In this document: positions 30,821 to 39,700 of the stretch, in pieces
Layout: every line of letters starts with the position of its first letter
Position numbering within the stretch: position 1 is the stretch's first letter
Assembly (NCBI GenBank): GCA_913019975.1
Contig: CAJWBH010000002.1
Location: 1 to 64,000 of the forward strand
Source: Thalassolituus maritimus
Lineage (GTDB): Bacteria > Pseudomonadota > Gammaproteobacteria > Pseudomonadales > Oceanobacteraceae
Length of the DNA stretch: 64,000 bases
Direction of reading: 5' to 3'
The notes under the pieces: model-generated
What the model was told of the DNA's origin: nothing
Seen by the model: the letters and a program-made list of their open reading frames with translations, nothing else
Databases searched by the model: none
Program-made: the position numbers and the translations under genes

Positions 30821-31159
30821 TCGGTCAGATACTCATACGTCTGTTTTAGACGTACTGTTGTAACGGCGTACGCCATTCATGACTGGCGCGTTGCATTTTA
30901 CGCCATTTGAATGGTATCAATATGTAACTGGATGGCATGGGGGTGTCCCGGGTAGGGTCGGAACATAAGCTTCGGGATGGAGCAAAACAGGACGTTTGCG
31001 GCAAAACTTGTGTCATTAAGGGACAGTTAGTCGGATTTGTCTTTATAACAATAATGAAAGCGGTATGCTGCCGCATTGCTGATTCTCTACTGACCTTTTG
31101 GGGGCAAAAGCCAGTGAGCCATCATAATCAGCTATCAGAAGAATAATGAAGGAAGCAGA
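30821..31159. other. Intergenic region without a convincing gene
   Basis: About 340 bp between the secF terminator and the next gene. Short open frames on both strands (30846-31076 and 30937-31146) have no ribosome site or recognisable product. A TATAAC at about 31044 may be a -10 element for the downstream gene, but I see no good -35. Confidence 0.5.
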
Positions 31160-32290
31160 ATGAACGTCAGAACCTTGTTTGCCACTCTGTTTGGTCTTTT
31201 GTTTCTGTCGTCCGCAACACTCACTTATGCGGCTGACGATCTCGAATCCCGACGAAACGCAAAGCTCGAAGCAACAGTAATGAACCCCAATCTGCCGCTT
31301 GAGAAGCGCATACGTGCGCTCAAGAAATTGCAGAAGGATGAAATGGTTAACGGCCGTATCCTGAGGACGTTCTGTGTCTGGGACCCGCTGGGTAAAACTG
31401 GTCCGATTTCCTCGACTGTTGAAGATCAGAAGTTGCGTTCTCTTCATTATGGAATGGACCTCACTGTTATAACTTATCAGGATGAATCTGAGCTTGTCGA
31501 GGCGCTTCGCAGCGGCGAAGAATGTGATGCCGCCCTGATTCGTGGTGTTGCTGCAATGGAATTCAACCGTTTTGCTGGCACCATTGAGTCGGTTGGTGGT
31601 TTGCAGAGTCGCCAGCAGGTTCAACTGCTGATGCAGGTGATTGCGAATCCGCGCATGGCACAGCGCCTCGGCGATGATAATTACGTTGTACTCGGCCTGG
31701 CTACTCTGGGTTCCTCTTTCCGTTACAGTGCCGATCGTAGTAACCGTTCACTCGCCAGCTTTAAAGGCAAAAAGATAGCAACCGAGTCGTTTGACCCCGG
31801 GATGGCTCGGCTGACCGAAGCCTTCGGTGCTGATGCTGTGGTCGGCGATATGATGAGCAACGTTCAGAAATACGCCGACAATGAAGTTGCGGGCATGATG
31901 TCGCCGATTGTTGCTTATCTGGTGATGGGTAGTGGTCAGATTTCTGGTGACGTCGCCATCCTCGATACGCCTGTCGCTCAATCAACCATTCAGTTGGTTG
32001 GCCGTACGGAAAAGTTTCCTCCGGGGCTTGCTCAGATTCTGCGTGAAGACTTCCTCTTCAAGTTCGATAACTATGCACGTCGCGTTGATAACGAAATGGC
32101 GCTTGTTCCAGAGTCTTTCTGGGCAAAAGACAGTGCTCAGGATATCGCTGCACTGGAAAAGCATTCTCTGGATGTTCGTCTCAAACTCCGTGAGGAAGGG
32201 TATTACGATCCGGCAATGCTCAGGCTGCAACGCAAGATTCGTTGTAAGTTTGACCCTTCCCGTAGCGAGTGCAGTAATCCGAAGGAGTAA
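31160..32290 (+). CDS. Putative periplasmic solute-binding protein (DUF6091-like)
   Basis: 376 residues with a clear signal peptide (FATLFGLLFLSSATLTYA, cut before ADD). The mature part has a periplasmic-binding-protein flavour: RTFCVWDPLGKTGP near the start, a GEECDAALIRG segment, and SLASFKGKKIATESFDPGM as in the hinge of type 2 binding proteins. I associate it with the putative solute-binding DUF6091 family, from memory. No permease or TRAP membrane subunit is next to it. Two Cys near the C terminus (IRCKFDPSRSECSN) may form a disulfide. GGAAGCAG precedes the ATG. Confidence 0.75.
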   Translation: MNVRTLFATLFGLLFLSSATLTYAADDLESRRNAKLEATVMNPNLPLEKRIRALKKLQKDEMVNGRILRTFCVWDPLGKTGPISSTVEDQKLRSLHYGMDLTVITYQDESELVEALRSGEECDAALIRGVAAMEFNRFAGTIESVGGLQSRQQVQLLMQVIANPRMAQRLGDDNYVVLGLATLGSSFRYSADRSNRSLASFKGKKIATESFDPGMARLTEAFGADAVVGDMMSNVQKYADNEVAGMMSPIVAYLVMGSGQISGDVAILDTPVAQSTIQLVGRTEKFPPGLAQILREDFLFKFDNYARRVDNEMALVPESFWAKDSAQDIAALEKHSLDVRLKLREEGYYDPAMLRLQRKIRCKFDPSRSECSNPKE

Positions 32291-32316
32291 TCCTGATGTT
32301 GTGTGTACAAGCGAAC

Positions 32317-32343
32317 AAAAGGCAGCTCAGGCTGCCTTTTTTA
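32317..32343. terminator. Intrinsic terminator between convergent genes
   Basis: AAAAGGCAGC (32317-32326), TCAG, GCTGCCTTTT and further T. Perfect stem, with T-rich tails on both strands, so it can serve both the solute-binding gene and the convergent NhaR-like gene. Confidence 0.88.
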
Positions 32344-32347
32344 ATAA

Positions 32348-33253
32348 TTAACCGTTCTCAGAGCAAAAATGTTCTCGACTGTGCTCTGTTAATTCAAGCA
32401 CGGCAGAGTGACTGTGACGCCGTTCAGCAACGATGGCGTAGAAGGCTTGCTGTAGTTCTGGGACAGTACCTGCAACGTTGACGTCGTAGCGACGACAGAT
32501 CTCTTCTGTGATGACTTCCGGCGCAAAAAAGAACCCATGTCCTTCACTGCCAAACGCTTTAAGCAGTGCCGAGTCATCGAATTCTCCGGCAATTCGCATC
32601 GAAATTCCCTGGCGTTTGAGCCAGCTCAGCAGGTTTGTTCGCATCGTCGATGAAGAGCCGGTCGGTATCAGAAGCGGTGCATCCACGAGACACTCCGGAA
32701 ATGACTTGCCCTCCAGCAAGCGACCATTAGCAAAGCACGCAAGCCGGCTGGCACCAAGCTCATGGCTGAAGCAGCGTATGTTCATGCCCGGTGGCACGGG
32801 GCTATCGGCCAGCACGACATCAAGTCTGTGCACCGCCAGTTCGCCCAGAAGTGTGATCATCTGCTCTTCTCGGCATATCAGCTTCATCTGTGGATTCTTG
32901 GCGATGATAGGGGCAAGCAGCTGGTGAGTAATTGACTTGGGCAGGGCGTCTACGATGCCCACCCTGAGCTCTTCCGGGCGTGTAGTCAACCCCTGCTGCA
33001 TGACTTCCTGCATCTCTTCGCCTAAGCGGAATATGTCTTTGCAGTATTCGTATGCCAGGTGGCCCGCGTCGGTCAGTTCGACGTTACGACCATTGCGGCG
33101 CAGTAACGCTTCGCCCAGATCGTCTTCGAGTAATTTGAGCTGCCCACTTATGGTTTGCGGTGTGATAGCAAGGCGGTCTGCAGCCGCCTGAATGCTACCG
33201 CTTTCTGCGACCGCGAAAAAATAGTGCAGGTGCTTATAGTTGAGTCTGTGCAT
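32348..33253 (-). CDS. nhaR: LysR-type regulator, NhaR-like
   Basis: 301 residues from the ATG at 33253; an upstream ATG at 33277 has no ribosome site. The N-terminal helix-turn-helix starts LNYKHLHYFFAVAESGSIQAAA and TPQTISGQLKLLE, and the effector domain contains LLGELAVHRLDVVLADSPV, LLIPTGSSSTMR and GEFDDSALLKAFG, all strongly like E. coli NhaR, the Na+-responsive activator of nhaA. No Na+/H+ antiporter gene is nearby, so the target here is unknown; the divergent BI-1 family gene is a candidate. Confidence 0.88.
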   Translation of the reverse strand: MHRLNYKHLHYFFAVAESGSIQAAADRLAITPQTISGQLKLLEDDLGEALLRRNGRNVELTDAGHLAYEYCKDIFRLGEEMQEVMQQGLTTRPEELRVGIVDALPKSITHQLLAPIIAKNPQMKLICREEQMITLLGELAVHRLDVVLADSPVPPGMNIRCFSHELGASRLACFANGRLLEGKSFPECLVDAPLLIPTGSSSTMRTNLLSWLKRQGISMRIAGEFDDSALLKAFGSEGHGFFFAPEVITEEICRRYDVNVAGTVPELQQAFYAIVAERRHSHSAVLELTEHSREHFCSENG

Positions 33254-33348
33254 ACTTCGTAAAAACCGATATATCATATATAGTTAATACGAATATTATT
33301 GTTGTAAAACGCGTCATACAATACGTAAATCAAAAAAGGAGTGAGACT

Positions 33349-34071
33349 ATGAAACGTCCCGATTATCTGAATTCAGAAAACAACGAGCCGGTTGCACGTA
33401 GCATACCGGTTGATCAGTATCAGGCTGGTACCGGTGGCAACACCTTTGCACCTGATGCACAAAAAGTACTGCGTAACACCTACGCGCTTCTGGCCATGAC
33501 GCTGGTATTCAGTGCCGCTATGGCGGGTGTCTCTATGGCAGTGAACGCGCCTTCTTTGGGTTTGCTGACTCTGGTTGTAGCTATCGGTCTTATGTTTGCT
33601 ATTCATAAAACAGCTAACAGCGTTGCTGGTATTGCGCTGACCTTCGTTTTTACTGGCTTCATGGGCTTTACCCTTGGGCCAATGTTGAACATGGTTGCTG
33701 GCATGCAAAGCGGTGGCGCGACCATTGGCCTTTCGTTGGGCGGCACGGGCGTAACCTTCCTGCTGATGTCCGCATTTGGTATGTCTACTAAGCGAGACCT
33801 GTCTGGTTGGGGCAAGACTCTGTTTGCAGGCTTTATCGTAGCCATCATTGGTGGCGTGGTCGGATACTTGTTTAACATCCCGGCTCTCTCGCTGGCTATC
33901 TCTGCGATTGTCATTCCGCTGAGTGCTGCACTGATCAGCTATGAAACAAACAGCATCGTGCGTGGTGGCCAGACTAACTACGTTCTTGCGACAGTCAGTC
34001 TGTATGTCGCGATCTACAACCTGTTTGCGAACCTCCTTGTTCTGTTGGGCGTATTCGGCTCAGACGATTGA
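33349..34071 (+). CDS. Bax inhibitor-1 (BI-1)/YccA family membrane protein
   Basis: 240 residues with seven hydrophobic segments from about residue 45 to the end. The family includes E. coli YccA, an inhibitor and substrate of the FtsH protease, and Ca2+-leak channels such as BsYetJ. The acidic residues that close the pore are in the last two segments, as in the family. AAAGGAGTG lies 7 bases before the ATG. It is divergent from the NhaR-like gene over 95 bp. Confidence 0.93.
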   Translation: MKRPDYLNSENNEPVARSIPVDQYQAGTGGNTFAPDAQKVLRNTYALLAMTLVFSAAMAGVSMAVNAPSLGLLTLVVAIGLMFAIHKTANSVAGIALTFVFTGFMGFTLGPMLNMVAGMQSGGATIGLSLGGTGVTFLLMSAFGMSTKRDLSGWGKTLFAGFIVAIIGGVVGYLFNIPALSLAISAIVIPLSAALISYETNSIVRGGQTNYVLATVSLYVAIYNLFANLLVLLGVFGSDD

Positions 34072-34104
34072 TAACACTCTGACTCTCTGTGCTCATGAGG
34101 GTGT

Positions 34105-34133
34105 GCCGCAGGCCTGAGGTCTGCGGCTTTTTT
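34105..34133 (+). terminator. Terminator of the BI-1 family gene
   Basis: GCCGCAGGCC, TGA, GGTCTGCGGC (34105-34127, one G-T pair), then TTTTTTG. Confidence 0.9.
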
Positions 34134-34155
34134 GTTTCTGGGCTAAGCTGAATGT

Positions 34156-34449
34156 ATGAAGATACTCCTGTTTTTAGTCTTGGCTTCCGTATACAGCGCC
34201 GCGGTCTTGGCTCTGCCCGTGTGCTCAGACCGTGACGCAAAGGCCGCGTCAGACGAAAAAGCCCTCAGCTACTTTCGTAAGCAAGGCGAAATCTTCCATC
34301 CCGCCCGTGTTCTCAAGAAACACAACACGAGTCGCCATAAAGAAGTTGCGAGCTATGTGAAGTTTGGCGAAAAGCGCTACAGCATTTTCACTTTGGTAGA
34401 CACAGACTGCTACGCCAGATTCATCAAACGCACCCGACAAGGTGACTAA
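34156..34449 (+). CDS. Small secreted protein of unknown function
   Basis: 97 residues. A signal peptide (ILLFLVLASVYSAAVLALP) leaves a mature part of about 77 residues, basic, with two Cys (VCSDRD and DTDCYARF) that could form a disulfide. I do not recognise the family. The signal peptide and codon usage like the neighbours support a real gene; it begins 22 bp after a terminator and no strong ribosome site is visible (GGGCTAAG). Other members, if any, would have to be found by search. Confidence 0.6.
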   Translation: MKILLFLVLASVYSAAVLALPVCSDRDAKAASDEKALSYFRKQGEIFHPARVLKKHNTSRHKEVASYVKFGEKRYSIFTLVDTDCYARFIKRTRQGD

Positions 34450-34535
34450 CGCGCTTCCTCATCTACGAGCAGCTTCTCATTCGCTGGGGTTACTGATAAC
34501 TTATACTTAAGTTATACAAAGGCTAGGGTGAGACT

Positions 34536-34859
34536 ATGATTCAATTCCAGAAACTGAATAAACGAGATCCCATAGAAAAGGTCATTATTGTGTCGCTTGA
34601 TCTTGCTCTTTATCAGGTGAATGTCCTGGTTGATGGACAAGAACTGCTGGTCTCTGACAAGAAAGGAAAACCATTGCGCGCCCGAAATACCCTCGAAATT
34701 GAAGCTCTATTCGAAGGCTACAACGTCAAGGATATGGTGTTGCGGCATGAAAGCGCCTACGACGAGATGGTGAATCAGCCCACGCGACAGGGAAGCAACC
34801 GGATGGAGGTGCCGCTGGGGCGCAATGGCCTGGGTTTTGCTGCGAACGATAGCGAGTAG
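34536..34859 (+). CDS. Small cytosolic protein, DUF6482-like
   Basis: 107 residues, no signal peptide or membrane segment. The pattern EKVIIVSLDLALYQVNVLVDG followed by VSDKKGKPLRARNTLEIEALF resembles small uncharacterised proteins of the DUF6482 type in Pseudomonas and relatives (assignment from memory). AGGGTGAG lies before the ATG. Function unknown. It is alone in its transcript as far as I can see. Confidence 0.75.
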   Translation: MIQFQKLNKRDPIEKVIIVSLDLALYQVNVLVDGQELLVSDKKGKPLRARNTLEIEALFEGYNVKDMVLRHESAYDEMVNQPTRQGSNRMEVPLGRNGLGFAANDSE

Positions 34860-34987
34860 ATCTTTCCTTTCAGGCCGCGTGAGCTAGGCCTTTAATTGCG
34901 GGTATCTCGTATGCGTGCGTTATTTTCACTGATAGACGGCTCTGATTTATCGGTCCGGAAAAGGGAGCTGGTTGCTATAGTGTGAAT

Positions 34988-36259
34988 CTATTTCGACGTT
35001 AACATGCCCGCGACACTGATCACGTTCATGGCCACTTCAACGATACGCTTATTGCTGTCCATCGCTGCCTGACGAAGGTGGCGATAGGCTTCCTCTTCCG
35101 TGATCCCTTTCGACTGGATCAGCAAGCCTTTCGCCTTATCAATCAGCTTACGTTCATCGAGTGCTTGGCGAGCTTCAGCAAGTTCGCTGCTGATGCGTTG
35201 TAAGCGCTCCGCCTGTCCCTGAACAAGGTCGGATATAGAACGCGCCAGTTTCACGTTAACACCGGGTGTCAGGTTGCTATCCGAATTTAACGTCGATTCA
35301 GGCAGCAAGCCTAATGGAGACTCGGGTGGCTCACTGACTTCTGCCAGATCCTTCAGGTGTTCCCGGTGGAGCCTCAGGTCTTCTTCGGCAGAATTAATTT
35401 TGGTTTCACAGAGTTTCATCAGGTCGCCGGTCATATCGAGTTCGATGCTCTGCATTTCATCAATACGGCGTGTCGCTACCTCATACCAGACTTCACTGAT
35501 GGAGGTCGGCAAGGCATCATCAGCACGATAGCGCTCAATCATCTTACGCAGACGTTCCAGTTCAGCCGTTGCCTCACAGCTCTCAAGTTGATGCCAGCGC
35601 GCTTTAGGAACACTGGCAGAGAATTCGGTGAAAATACCGAAGCAGCGTTCCTGCGCATCGAGTAGCTCGTGCACTTTATCTTGAAGGGCATTGCTGAAGC
35701 TCCCACTGGTGAAGCCGATTAATCCCATCGCACGTTCCTGGCCCGCATATTCTTTACCTTGAACAAAGTTAAAGAGCGCAACCAGCGCGCGCGTGATCTC
35801 CGGGTCATCGGCGATATCAGCCGCTTCAAATATCACCGTCAGCAGCCCAGTAATCAAGCGGCTGTAAAGTGCGGTGTTCTCAGTGGCCGACACTTTGCGC
35901 GCGGTTACCTGTGCTCGCAGTGCGTCTATTCCTTCAAGGCATTGAATAACAAACGCCAGACTACTCAATAGTCGGGTTGAGTGGGAGAGAGAGTCGCTTT
36001 CACTGAGTTCCGTAAGCGTCTGCCGGAACTGCTTCTGGGCAATGCCGGTGACTTCGAGTTCATCGGCTCGCTGCTGCGCGTAGCGCTGTCCGTCGGACAC
36101 AAGATAAATGTTGGACAGACCACGTTCACGCTGAAGTTCGTGAATGAGTTCCGTTACCCGACCCACCAGGCGGCAATTCACCTGCAGTTGTTGAAGCGCT
36201 GCAATTTCAGCGTGTTTGGCGGCGAGCAGAAAGTCTTCGGAGGTGGTCAGTTGAGGCAT
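34988..36259 (-). CDS. nasR: Nitrate-sensing antiterminator NasR (NIT + ANTAR domains)
   Basis: 423 residues. An N-terminal four-helix NIT domain (about residues 40-300), with the nitrate-domain motif LIHELQRERGLSN near residue 40, is followed by a C-terminal ANTAR RNA-binding domain (about 355-415: LIDKAKGLLIQSKGITEEEA, then HLRQAAM). In Klebsiella oxytoca NasR binds the nasF leader RNA and prevents termination when nitrate or nitrite is present. No nitrate assimilation gene is in the window, so its targets lie elsewhere. The 480 bp upstream is noncoding and separates it from the divergent giant gene. Confidence 0.9.
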   Translation of the reverse strand: MPQLTTSEDFLLAAKHAEIAALQQLQVNCRLVGRVTELIHELQRERGLSNIYLVSDGQRYAQQRADELEVTGIAQKQFRQTLTELSESDSLSHSTRLLSSLAFVIQCLEGIDALRAQVTARKVSATENTALYSRLITGLLTVIFEAADIADDPEITRALVALFNFVQGKEYAGQERAMGLIGFTSGSFSNALQDKVHELLDAQERCFGIFTEFSASVPKARWHQLESCEATAELERLRKMIERYRADDALPTSISEVWYEVATRRIDEMQSIELDMTGDLMKLCETKINSAEEDLRLHREHLKDLAEVSEPPESPLGLLPESTLNSDSNLTPGVNVKLARSISDLVQGQAERLQRISSELAEARQALDERKLIDKAKGLLIQSKGITEEEAYRHLRQAAMDSNKRIVEVAMNVISVAGMLTSK

Positions 36260-36740
36260 GAATCTGAATGAATCCTGATAGTTTGTGGGGATGATACGCT
36301 TCAGAGGGGGGAAGTTGAATTATCCTGTGGCCGAAAAGATGACAAGTTGACCAGTCTTGGCCTGATGAGAGTGTTGTCAGTTATGCTACATCGCCCGCCA
36401 TTGCGGTTATCCTTACTTACACTTTACTCCATAAAGTAATGCTAAAGAAAAGTTGTTGAATCAAGCAGTTAGGGAATATCTACTGACGTGCGCTCGTCAC
36501 AAAAGGAGTGGGTGGCATGTATTGATACATTTGTCAGATGGTTATTGGAAAGACGATCTAATACCATCTACCCAATACGGGTCTTACTCCGTGTGGCCGT
36601 TTTAGACCCCGCGGACAAGTAAGAAAATAATAAGAAAAACAGTGGCTTTTGTTTGCCGGGCTCGTACTCCAAACCCCGATCAGCTCCAGTCACTTGTTCT
36701 CGCACGTCAATGCTCGCGCATGGACCCAGAGGAGTGAACC
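36260..36740. other. 480-bp regulatory region with a structured leader before the giant lipoprotein gene
   Basis: No gene seen. An imperfect hairpin pairs CTTACT-CCG (36583-36591) with CGG-ACA-AGTAAG (36612-36623), with a further possible GTGG/CCCC pairing inside; the distal arm is not followed by a T run, so it is not an obvious terminator. The 116 bases between it and the start would be 5' leader. It does not match a riboswitch consensus that I can recall. The promoter cannot be placed with confidence. Confidence 0.4.
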
Positions 36741-39700
36741 TTGAATAACTTCCGCACAGCACTATTGGTGCCCCTGGTTGCAGGCCTTGCTGCTTGTTCA
36801 TCAGGTGGCTCAGATGGCGATGATCCACGAGTCCCGGATCCGGTTGATGGTGGTGGTCAGGCGCCCGTTGCGCTTGATTTCTCGTCGACGCCCGAGGGGA
36901 ACCCGGTAGAGGAAGAGCGCTGGGAATACCAGATTGAAACCAGTCTGGCTGACAGCGACTTCCTGACCTACAGCCTTGTCAGTGGCCCTGATTCTATGAC
37001 CATCTCAGAAGATGGCCTGGTGCAGTGGACGCCTGATGATGAGGACGGCACCGAGGTTCAGGTGACTGTGCGAGTTGTATACAACGATGGCACGAATACG
37101 GCCGATGCTCAGCAGACGTTCGAGCTCAGCGTTACGCCCGTTAACGATAAGCCTGAAATTACTTCGGTAGCTCCCGCGACGGCTGTCGCAGGGTCTCAAT
37201 TTCAGTATCAGCTGGTGGTTAACGACCCGGATGATGCGAATGATGGAGAGAACCTCAGTTATTCGGTCGATCTGCCTTTCATCTCTAGTCAGACTCCAGA
37301 AGAGTATGGGATTTCGATTTCATCGACTGGCCTTCTGACCTGGACCGTCCCGGTGGATGCCTCTTATGCGCTTCGTACCGTCGGTCTGAATATTCGGGTA
37401 ACCGTCACAGATGGCGAGGAAGACTGGGGAGATGTGCTCCTTGCTACACCGCCTCGTCAGAGCTGGTATCTGAAAGTTGTCGATGCAAATACGCCTCCTG
37501 AAATTGTGTCTTCGCCTGTGCTTTCAGCGACTGAAGACCTTGCCTACGAATATCAGCTCGTTGCGGAAGACGTCGCTGGTCTGGATGCGCAGGGTAACGA
37601 CATTCCTGATGATCTCGAGTACACGCTGATCGACGGTCCCGACGACATGACCGTTTCTTCGACAGGTCTTGTCCAGTGGACTCCGACCGAAAATGGTTCA
37701 TCACCTTACGATGTGAATGTTGTTGTTCAGGTTGAAGATGGTGGAGAGAACGATGCTGAACCCGTACAGCAGTCTTACTCAATCACTGTTACTCCTGTGA
37801 ACGACGCCCCGGTTATTAACGGTACGCCCGCCGCTGTTGCTGTGCTGGGCGGTACTTATGAATATCAGGTCAGTGTGACCGACCCGGATGATAACAACGA
37901 CGGCTCTGGCTTAACCTTCAGTCTCGAAGGCCCTGAAGGCATGACCATTTCGCCGACAGGCTTTATCGAGTGGACTCCAGACGTCGAAGGTAGTTTCTCT
38001 GTCACTGTTACCGTTGTTGATGGACAGGAAGACGGCCCGGCCGAAGATACTGTTTCATGGACGGTTGAAGTCCGCGATAACAACACTGCGCCGACGATTA
38101 ATCAGTCTGAACCTGCGATTACGACCACCGAAGATGCAGAGGGTTTTGCAACTCTGACTGCTGCAGATGCAGAAGGTGACGCTCTTGCCTGGAGCATTTC
38201 AGAGCAGCCATCAAACGGTGCTGCGATCGTTATCAATGGTGCCGTGACCTACACACCACTTCCGAACTTCAATGGCACTGACTCGTTCACAGTAGTCGTT
38301 TCTGATGGAAGTCTCCCTGACTCTGTGGTTGTCGATGTTACGGTTGCGTCTGTGAACGATGCTCCGGTCATTGATCAGAGTGTGGCTGTGATTGAAACCT
38401 CAGAAGATGTGGCAGGCTCGGCAACGCTGACCGCCAGTGATGTTGAAGGCGATAGTCTGAACTGGACCGTTTCGACGGGGGCCGAAAACGGCGCAGCTGC
38501 CGTTGTAAATGGCGAAATTACCTACACTCCGGATACTGACTTCAGCGGCACTGATTCTTTTGTCGTAGAAGCGTCTGATGGCACTGACAGCGATACCATT
38601 ACCGTAACGGTAACCGTTGCCGATGTTGCGGATGCACCTGTCATTGATCAGGAAACCGCTTCCATCACCACCGACGAAGATACCGATGGCTCGACTCTGC
38701 TGACAGCAACAGATTCAGATGGTGACCCTCTTATCTGGAGCGTGAGTGCTCAGGCCACGAACGGTACCGCTGTCGCATCTGATGGCAACATTACCTATAC
38801 GCCGGCTGCGAATTTCAACGGCAGCGACTCTTTCACCGTCGAAGTATCTGATGGTGGGTTGACGGATAACGTCGTAGTCGATGTCACTGTGAACTCAGTG
38901 AACGACTTGCCTGTGTTTGATGAGATGAATGCTCAAATCAGCACAGATGAAGATGTGCAGGGTGCAGTCAACCTGAGTGCATCGGATGTTGAAAACGATG
39001 TTCTGGTCTGGAGTGTGACCGAGCAGGCGGGTAACGGTGTTGCTGCAGTTGCAGATGGCAACGTGACCTACCAGCCAGCGGGTGATTTCTTTGGTTCGGA
39101 TTCTTTTGTTGTTGCTGTTAACGATGGTGGCGAAAACGTCACTATGGCGGTCAGTGTGACCGTTGCCGCAGTCAATGATGCTCCGGTTATCCTCAGTACA
39201 GCACCGACTTCAGCTACGGAGGGTGTTGAGTATCGCTACGCGGTTGACGCCGATGATGTCGATGGTCCGACGCTGGCTTACAGCCTCGCGACTGCACCTG
39301 CGGGTATGCAGATTTCCGAGTCTGGCTTGATTACCTGGACGCCAGCAGACGGCATCAGCACCGCCAACGTGATTGTGGCTGTGTCTGATGGCAGTGGCAG
39401 TGGCAGTGTCACTCAGTCGTTCACGATTGCAGTGACCGATGTAAACGATGCCCCAGTGATTACCTCGGTGGCTCCAACGTCTGTCATATTGGGTGAGGAA
39501 TACACCTATACGCCAAGCGCCACCGATGCCGAAAACGACTCCCTGACCTGGAGTCTGACTCAGAAGCCAGCCGGCATGACGATCAATGCAACAACCGGTG
39601 CGATCAGCTGGACACCAGCCGAAGCAGGTAGCAGCGGCACTGTGCGTCTGGTCGCCAACGATGGCAACAGTGATTCTGTGGCCCAGGCCTTCGTGATTAC

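Noticed and set aside
30846-31146. Two short open frames between secF and the solute-binding gene
   Set aside because: No ribosome sites, no signal or domain; typical non-coding background.
36583-36623. Known riboswitch (cyclic di-GMP or other) before the giant gene
   Set aside because: I could not match the conserved bases of a known class; only a hairpin is supported.
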